Source of the DNA: an uncultured Collinsella sp.
GTDB taxonomy: Bacteria; Actinomycetota; Coriobacteriia; Coriobacteriales; Coriobacteriaceae
Direction of reading: 5' to 3'
Assembly (NCBI GenBank): GCA_900549195.1
Contig: URNK01000058.1
Coordinates: 1-10,050 of the forward strand
DNA: 10,050 bases
Part shown: one piece after another, positions 6,782-10,050 of the stretch
Position numbering within the stretch: position 1 is the first letter of the stretch
How the letters are laid out: every line of letters starts with the position of its first letter
The notes under the pieces: model-generated
Database searches by the model: none
The model's input: only the letters and a program-made list of their open reading frames with translations
Told to the model about the DNA's origin: nothing
Translations under genes and position numbers: made by a program

Positions 6782-8641
6782 ATGGCGATTCTTTTGGGAT
6801 GCGATTCCGTCAGCCTAGAGTTTCCCACCAAGCATATTTTCGATAGCGTGACGCTCGGCGTGGGCGAGGGCGACCGCATTGGTATTGTCGGTAAAAACGG
6901 CGACGGCAAGTCGACGCTGCTGAGCGTGCTCGCTGGCACGCTGGAGCCCGACGACGGACGCGTGACGCACCGCCGCGGCACGACGATCGGTCTGCTCGGC
7001 CAAAAGGACAACCTGGTCGATACTGATACCGTGCATCATGCCGTTGTGGGCGACGCCCCCGAGTACGAGTGGGCGTCGAGCCCCCGCACGCGCCAGATCC
7101 TCGCCGGCCTCATCAGCGATGTGCCCTGGGAGGGCACGGTGGGCGAGCTTTCGGGCGGTCAGCGCCGTCGCGTGGACCTCGCGCGCTTGCTGATCGGCGA
7201 TTACGACGTGCTCATGCTCGACGAGCCCACCAACCACCTGGATATGCGCACCATCAACTGGCTCGCGCGTCACTTAAAGGCCCGCTGGCAGCGCGGCCAG
7301 GGTGCCATGCTCGTGGTCACGCACGACCGCTGGTTCTTGGACGAGGTCTGCACCAGCATGTGGGAGGTCCACGACGGCCAGGTCGATCCCTTCGAGGGCG
7401 GCTATTCGGCATACATCCTGCAGCGCGTGGAGCGCGACCGCATGGCCGCCGTTACCGAGGAGCGCCGTCGCAACATGGCGCGCAAGGAGCTCGCGTGGCT
7501 GAGCCGCGGTGCCCAGGCTCGTTCCACCAAGCCCAAGTTTCGCGTGGATGCCGCTCGTGAGCTGATCGCCGACGTGCCGCCCGTGCGTGACGAGCTGGAG
7601 CTCAAGCGCCTGGCCGTGAGCCGCCTGGGCAAGCAGGTTATCGATGTGGTCGACGTGGACGCCGGCTATGCCGATACCGACGGCGCGCCCAAGCAGGTAC
7701 TCTCCGACGTGACCTGGCTCATTGGTGCGGGCGACCGCTATGGTCTTTTGGGCGAGAATGGCGCTGGCAAGTCGACGCTGCTTGATGTGATCCAGGGCAA
7801 AATTGCGCCCACGCGCGGCCGCGTGAAGATTGGCCAGACAGTGCGCTTTGGCGTGCTGTCGCAGCAGCTCGAGGAGCTCGAGCCCTACATGGGCGACACG
7901 ATCCGCGAGGTGCTCAGCCACTATAAGAAGTACTACGTCATCGACGGCAAGGAGACTTCGCCCGAGAAGCTTTGCGAGCGCCTGGGCTTTACGACGCAGC
8001 AGCTCTGGAGCCGCATCGGCGATCTTTCGGGCGGCCAGCGCCGTCGCCTGTCGCTGTTGCTGACGATTCTGGACGAGCCCAACGTGCTCATCCTGGACGA
8101 GCCGGGCAACGACCTGGATACCGACATGCTCGCGATTGTCGAGGACCTGCTGGACGGCTGGCCCGGCACGCTGATCCTGGTGACGCACGACCGCTTTTTG
8201 ATGGAGCGCGTGACCGACCAGCAGTGGGCGCTGCTCGACGGCCACCTGACGCATATGCCCGGTGGCGTGGACCAGTACCTGCGCCTGTGCAACGCTACCG
8301 CCGAGGGCGAGCCCGTGGGCGCGCCGAGCGCCAAGACCGGCACGTTCGACACCGGTGCCGCGGCAGCTGCGGCCGAAAAGCCCAAGTCGAGCGGTCAGCC
8401 CAACGGCCTGTCCAACGCCGAGCGCCAGAAGCTCCGCCGCGAGGTGAGTTCGCTCGAGCGCAAGATGGAGACGCAGCGCACCCGCGTTGAGGAGGCCGAG
8501 GCAGCAATGGCCCAAGTCGATCCCACCAACTACACGGCGCTCGGCGAGCAGCAGGCAAAGATCGACGAGGCTCACGCCGCCATGGACGAGCTGGAGATGG
8601 CGTGGCTCGAGGCGAGCGAAAAGCTCGAGGGCGAGGAGTAG
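6782..8641 (+). CDS. ABC-F family ATPase, Uup-like
   Basis: A 619-residue soluble protein with two ABC ATPase domains and no membrane segments; ABC-F proteins act on ribosomes or, for Uup, in DNA and ribosome maintenance. Domain 1 has Walker A GKNGDGKST (37-45), signature LSGGQRRR (123-130), Walker B LMLDEPTNHLD (144-154) and His181. The linker (about 212-285) contains RKELAWLSRGAQAR (234-247), a Uup-type stretch. Domain 2 has GENGAGKST (324-332), LSGGQRRR (415-422), LILDEPGNDLD (436-446) and His469. A low-complexity Ala/Pro/Gly stretch (about 505-540) leads to a C-terminal coiled coil (about 545-617), also Uup-like. Walker A1 has Asp41 in place of Ala or Ser, and Walker B2 has Gly442 in place of the usual Thr. 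The start is ATG 6782 with AAGGAG at 6768-6773. Whether it gives antibiotic resistance cannot be told; the Uup-like linker argues against it. Confidence 0.9.
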   Translation: MAILLGCDSVSLEFPTKHIFDSVTLGVGEGDRIGIVGKNGDGKSTLLSVLAGTLEPDDGRVTHRRGTTIGLLGQKDNLVDTDTVHHAVVGDAPEYEWASSPRTRQILAGLISDVPWEGTVGELSGGQRRRVDLARLLIGDYDVLMLDEPTNHLDMRTINWLARHLKARWQRGQGAMLVVTHDRWFLDEVCTSMWEVHDGQVDPFEGGYSAYILQRVERDRMAAVTEERRRNMARKELAWLSRGAQARSTKPKFRVDAARELIADVPPVRDELELKRLAVSRLGKQVIDVVDVDAGYADTDGAPKQVLSDVTWLIGAGDRYGLLGENGAGKSTLLDVIQGKIAPTRGRVKIGQTVRFGVLSQQLEELEPYMGDTIREVLSHYKKYYVIDGKETSPEKLCERLGFTTQQLWSRIGDLSGGQRRRLSLLLTILDEPNVLILDEPGNDLDTDMLAIVEDLLDGWPGTLILVTHDRFLMERVTDQQWALLDGHLTHMPGGVDQYLRLCNATAEGEPVGAPSAKTGTFDTGAAAAAAEKPKSSGQPNGLSNAERQKLRREVSSLERKMETQRTRVEEAEAAMAQVDPTNYTALGEQQAKIDEAHAAMDELEMAWLEASEKLEGEE

Positions 8642-8647
8642 ACGAGG

Positions 8648-9418
8648 ATGATCAAGGCCGCATTTTTCGATATCGACGGCACGCTGCTGAGCTTTAAGAC
8701 GCACCGGATTCCGGCGTCGGCGCAGCAGGTGCTCGATAGCTTTCACGAGCAGGGGATTGCGTGCGTGATCGCCACGGGTCGCCCGACCTACCAGATACCG
8801 GACTGGCTGTTCGACCTGGGTTGGGATGCGTACATTACGCTCTCGGGTCAGCACTGCTTTGATGCCGAGGGGGTTTACCGCAGCTGTCCGATCGATCCGG
8901 ACGACGTCGCGGTGATTGTGGACCAGGTGGCGCAGGGGCGCTACGACTCGCTGTGCATGCAGGGCGAGAACTCGTTTGTGAACCGCCTGTCCGAGCGCGT
9001 GGTGACGGCTGGCAGCAACGCGGGAATCGTCTACCACGAGGAGCCGTTTGAGCACGCCTTTGACGCACCGGTCTACCAGTTCTGCGCCTTTGTGGACCCG
9101 GCCGACGAACATATCGTGACCGACGCCGTGTCGCATTCGCTCACCACGCGCTGGTGCGACCTGTTCTGCGACATTATTCCCGCTAACGGCGGCAAGGACC
9201 TGGGCGTGGCGGCGACGCTCGAGCGGCTTGGTATCGACGCGAGCGAGGCGATTGCCTTTGGCGACGGCGAGAACGACCTGTCGATGTTCTCGGCCGTGGG
9301 CACAAGTGTGGCCATGGGCAACGCGCAGGACACGGTGAAAGCTGCAGCGACCTATGTGACGACTGCCGTGGACGACGACGGCATCTACAACGCTGCGAAG
9401 CACTTTGGACTCGTGTAG
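8648..9418 (+). CDS. Cof-type HAD-IIB hydrolase
   Basis: A 256-residue cytosolic phosphatase of the Cof/HAD-IIB branch, which usually acts on sugar phosphates, nucleotides or flavin phosphates. Motif I is FFDIDGT (6-12) with nucleophile Asp8 and general acid Asp10. Thr43 lies in ATGRP, Lys183 in NGGKDLGV, and Asp206 and Asp210 in FGDGENDLSMF. The large C2 cap lies between motifs II and III (about 60-178). The family's late signature VAMGNAQDTVKAAA is at 221-234. Substrate cannot be predicted. It starts 6 bases after the ABC-F stop, with purine-rich sequence (GAGGAG, 8633-8638) inside that gene's end serving as ribosome site, so the two are almost surely cotranscribed. It is not closely related to the HAD protein at 463: motifs and cap type differ. 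Confidence 0.9.
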   Translation: MIKAAFFDIDGTLLSFKTHRIPASAQQVLDSFHEQGIACVIATGRPTYQIPDWLFDLGWDAYITLSGQHCFDAEGVYRSCPIDPDDVAVIVDQVAQGRYDSLCMQGENSFVNRLSERVVTAGSNAGIVYHEEPFEHAFDAPVYQFCAFVDPADEHIVTDAVSHSLTTRWCDLFCDIIPANGGKDLGVAATLERLGIDASEAIAFGDGENDLSMFSAVGTSVAMGNAQDTVKAAATYVTTAVDDDGIYNAAKHFGLV

Positions 9419-9427
9419 CTGCGGGCC

Positions 9428-9441
9428 GGCACCTGGCACCT
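9428..9441. repeat. GGCACCT tandem pair
   Basis: GGCACCT occurs twice without a gap (9428-9434 and 9435-9441), immediately before the terminator stem. It is a short direct repeat with no evident coding or RNA role. It may belong to the same class of GC-rich intergenic sequence as 6687-6721. Confidence 0.4.
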
Positions 9442-9477
9442 GGGGACATTCCTTGCGGGGCGTCCCCATTTTGTTTT
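9441..9477 (+). terminator. Intrinsic terminator after the Cof-type HAD gene
   Basis: TGGGGAC (9441-9447) pairs with GTCCCCA (9462-9468) across a 14-base loop. A T-rich stretch follows (TTTT at 9469-9472, G, TTTT at 9474-9477). It lies 23 bases after the HAD stop and separates that unit from the metal repressor gene. Confidence 0.7.
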
Positions 9478-9500
9478 CGTCCCGCACGTTTTGTGAAACG

Positions 9501-9580
9501 CGGCTAACTTTTAGGCAAAGTAGTAAGACATGGGCAACTTTTGCGGTAAAGTTAGCCGTGGAAAGTATCCAAAGGCTAAC
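9501..9580. promoter_or_regulatory. Probable operator of the DtxR-like repressor
   Basis: GGCTAAC occurs at 9502-9508 and 9574-9580, and its complement GTTAGCC at 9551-9557. CGGCTAACTTT (9501-9511) and AAAGTTAGCCG (9548-9558) form a perfect 11-base inverted repeat 36 bases apart. Inside it lie two smaller dyads, ACTTT-N5-AAAGT (9507-9521) and ACTTT-N6-AAAGT (9537-9552). GTTAGCC is identical to the centre of the IdeR/DtxR operator consensus TTAGGTTAGCCTAACCTAA. The cluster ends 25 bases before the repressor start, so self-regulation by metal is likely. No clear -35/-10 pair could be picked within it. Confidence 0.5.
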
Positions 9581-9605
9581 TAGCAATCATTGCGAAAGGC
9601 GGCCC

Positions 9606-9995
9606 ATGGCCCTACGTGAATCCGGAGAAGACTATCTCGAATCGATCTACGTTCTGTCGCAACGTCAGGGCATCGTGCGCTCGATTGATGTTGCAGAGTA
9701 CCTTGGCGTAACTAAGGCAAGCGTTTCAAAAGCTATGGCGACGTTGGAGAACAACGGCTACGTCGAAATGGGCAAGCGAGATGTTCATCTGACGGAGCGT
9801 GGTCTGGAGGTCGCTCGTCAAATATGGGAGCGTCACTGCTTTTTCGTGGGGCTGCTGGAGGATGCGGGTGTTTCGGCTGAGGTCGCGTCGCAAGAGGGCT
9901 GCCACATGGAGCACTGCCTAAGCGAGGAAAGCTTCGAGAAGCTGAGGGCGATGCTGGGACGGGACGGTGCTTCGGCGCCAATAATGACCGACTAG
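9606..9995 (+). CDS. DtxR/MntR-family metal-dependent transcriptional repressor
   Basis: A 129-residue DNA-binding repressor that senses divalent metal. A winged helix-turn-helix spans about residues 5-65, with recognition helix around TKASVSKAMATLENNGYV (36-53), followed by the helical metal-binding and dimer domain (about 65-125). There is no C-terminal SH3-like domain, so it resembles MntR in size (142 residues) rather than DtxR (226). Likely metal ligands by alignment from memory: Asp9, Glu12, His77, Cys99, Glu102 and His103. Asp9 and Glu12 are MntR-like, whereas Cys99 within EGCHMEH copies the DtxR motif EACRWEH. Metal preference (Fe or Mn) is therefore uncertain. ATG 9606 follows a GAAAGGCGG ribosome site (9594-9602); extending the frame upstream would swallow the operator repeats. 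The stop at 9993 is genomic, 12 bases before the adapter. Base composition is slightly less GC-rich than its neighbours. Regulated genes are probably beyond the contig end. Confidence 0.88.
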   Translation: MALRESGEDYLESIYVLSQRQGIVRSIDVAEYLGVTKASVSKAMATLENNGYVEMGKRDVHLTERGLEVARQIWERHCFFVGLLEDAGVSAEVASQEGCHMEHCLSEESFEKLRAMLGRDGASAPIMTD

Positions 9996-10007
9996 CACTC
10001 CCGCAGC

Positions 10008-10050
10008 CTGTCTCTTATACACATCTCCGAGCCCACGAGACTAGCGCTCA
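10008..10050 (-). other. Illumina Nextera i7 adapter, right end (artefact)
   Basis: Bases 10008-10026 are CTGTCTCTTATACACATCT, the complement of the mosaic end. Then come the complement of the i7-side adapter (10027-10041), the 8-base index TAGCGCTC (10042-10049) and one further primer base. It is the exact reverse complement of 5-47. From memory, TAGCGCTC is a Nextera XT v2 i7 index (N723). It is not genomic and must not be read as a terminal inverted repeat. Confidence 0.98.

Noticed and set aside
7274..9586. A 770-codon open frame on the minus strand opposite the ABC-F and Cof-type HAD genes
   Set aside because: It is antisense to two genes with complete catalytic motifs, has a low-complexity Arg/His/Leu/Ala-rich product and no recognisable domain. 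It is open because G/C-ending sense codons rarely give antisense stops.
9405..9605. An upstream in-frame extension of the repressor gene adding 67 residues
   Set aside because: It would begin inside the end of the HAD gene and run through a terminator and the operator repeats. The family N-terminus and a good ribosome site are at 9606.

Overview
The window is a 10,050-base assembled contig whose two ends are not biological. Bases 1-47 and 10008-10050 are Illumina Nextera i7 adapter, including the 19-base transposon mosaic end and an 8-base index, in inverted orientation. Only 48-10007 is genomic. The DNA is GC-rich with a strong preference for G/C at third codon positions, and many antisense frames are open as a by-product. 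Gene content and protein style fit a gut-associated actinobacterium of the Coriobacteriia, perhaps Collinsella. That placement is inference from family resemblance and was not tested.

Layout. (1) 48-312, minus strand: the first 88 codons of a DegV-family lipid-binding protein, cut by the adapter, with its own promoter in the divergent spacer. (2) 463-2622, plus strand: a HAD phosphatase of the phosphoglycolate-phosphatase type, then a PepV/Sapep-type M20 dipeptidase, closed by a long hairpin terminator at 2645-2720. (3) 2917-6577: a tightly packed high-affinity phosphate importer operon, pstS-pstC-pstA-pstB, with a Tat-type lipoprotein PstS. Leader repeats spaced 11-12 bases are candidate Pho-regulator sites. 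No phoU follows. The operon ends at hairpins, of which 6635-6669 is a convincing terminator. (4) 6782-9418: an ABC-F ATPase of the Uup type followed after 6 bases by a Cof-type HAD phosphatase, ended by a terminator at 9441-9477. (5) 9606-9995: a small DtxR/MntR-family metal-responsive repressor preceded by repeated GGCTAAC/GTTAGCC and ACTTT/AAAGT elements that look like its operator.

How the genes work together. The only clear multi-gene system is the Pst transporter: PstS captures phosphate outside the membrane, PstC and PstA form the channel, and PstB supplies ATP hydrolysis. The other genes are housekeeping or general metabolic functions in short independent units. The metal regulator at the right edge probably controls genes beyond the contig.

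I found no new defence system, mobile element, CRISPR array or RNA gene. The points worth a second look are the adapter ends and the chimeric proteins they create, the hybrid metal site and operator of the DtxR-like repressor, the phosphate-operon leader without phoU, and the elaborate 2645-2720 hairpin.
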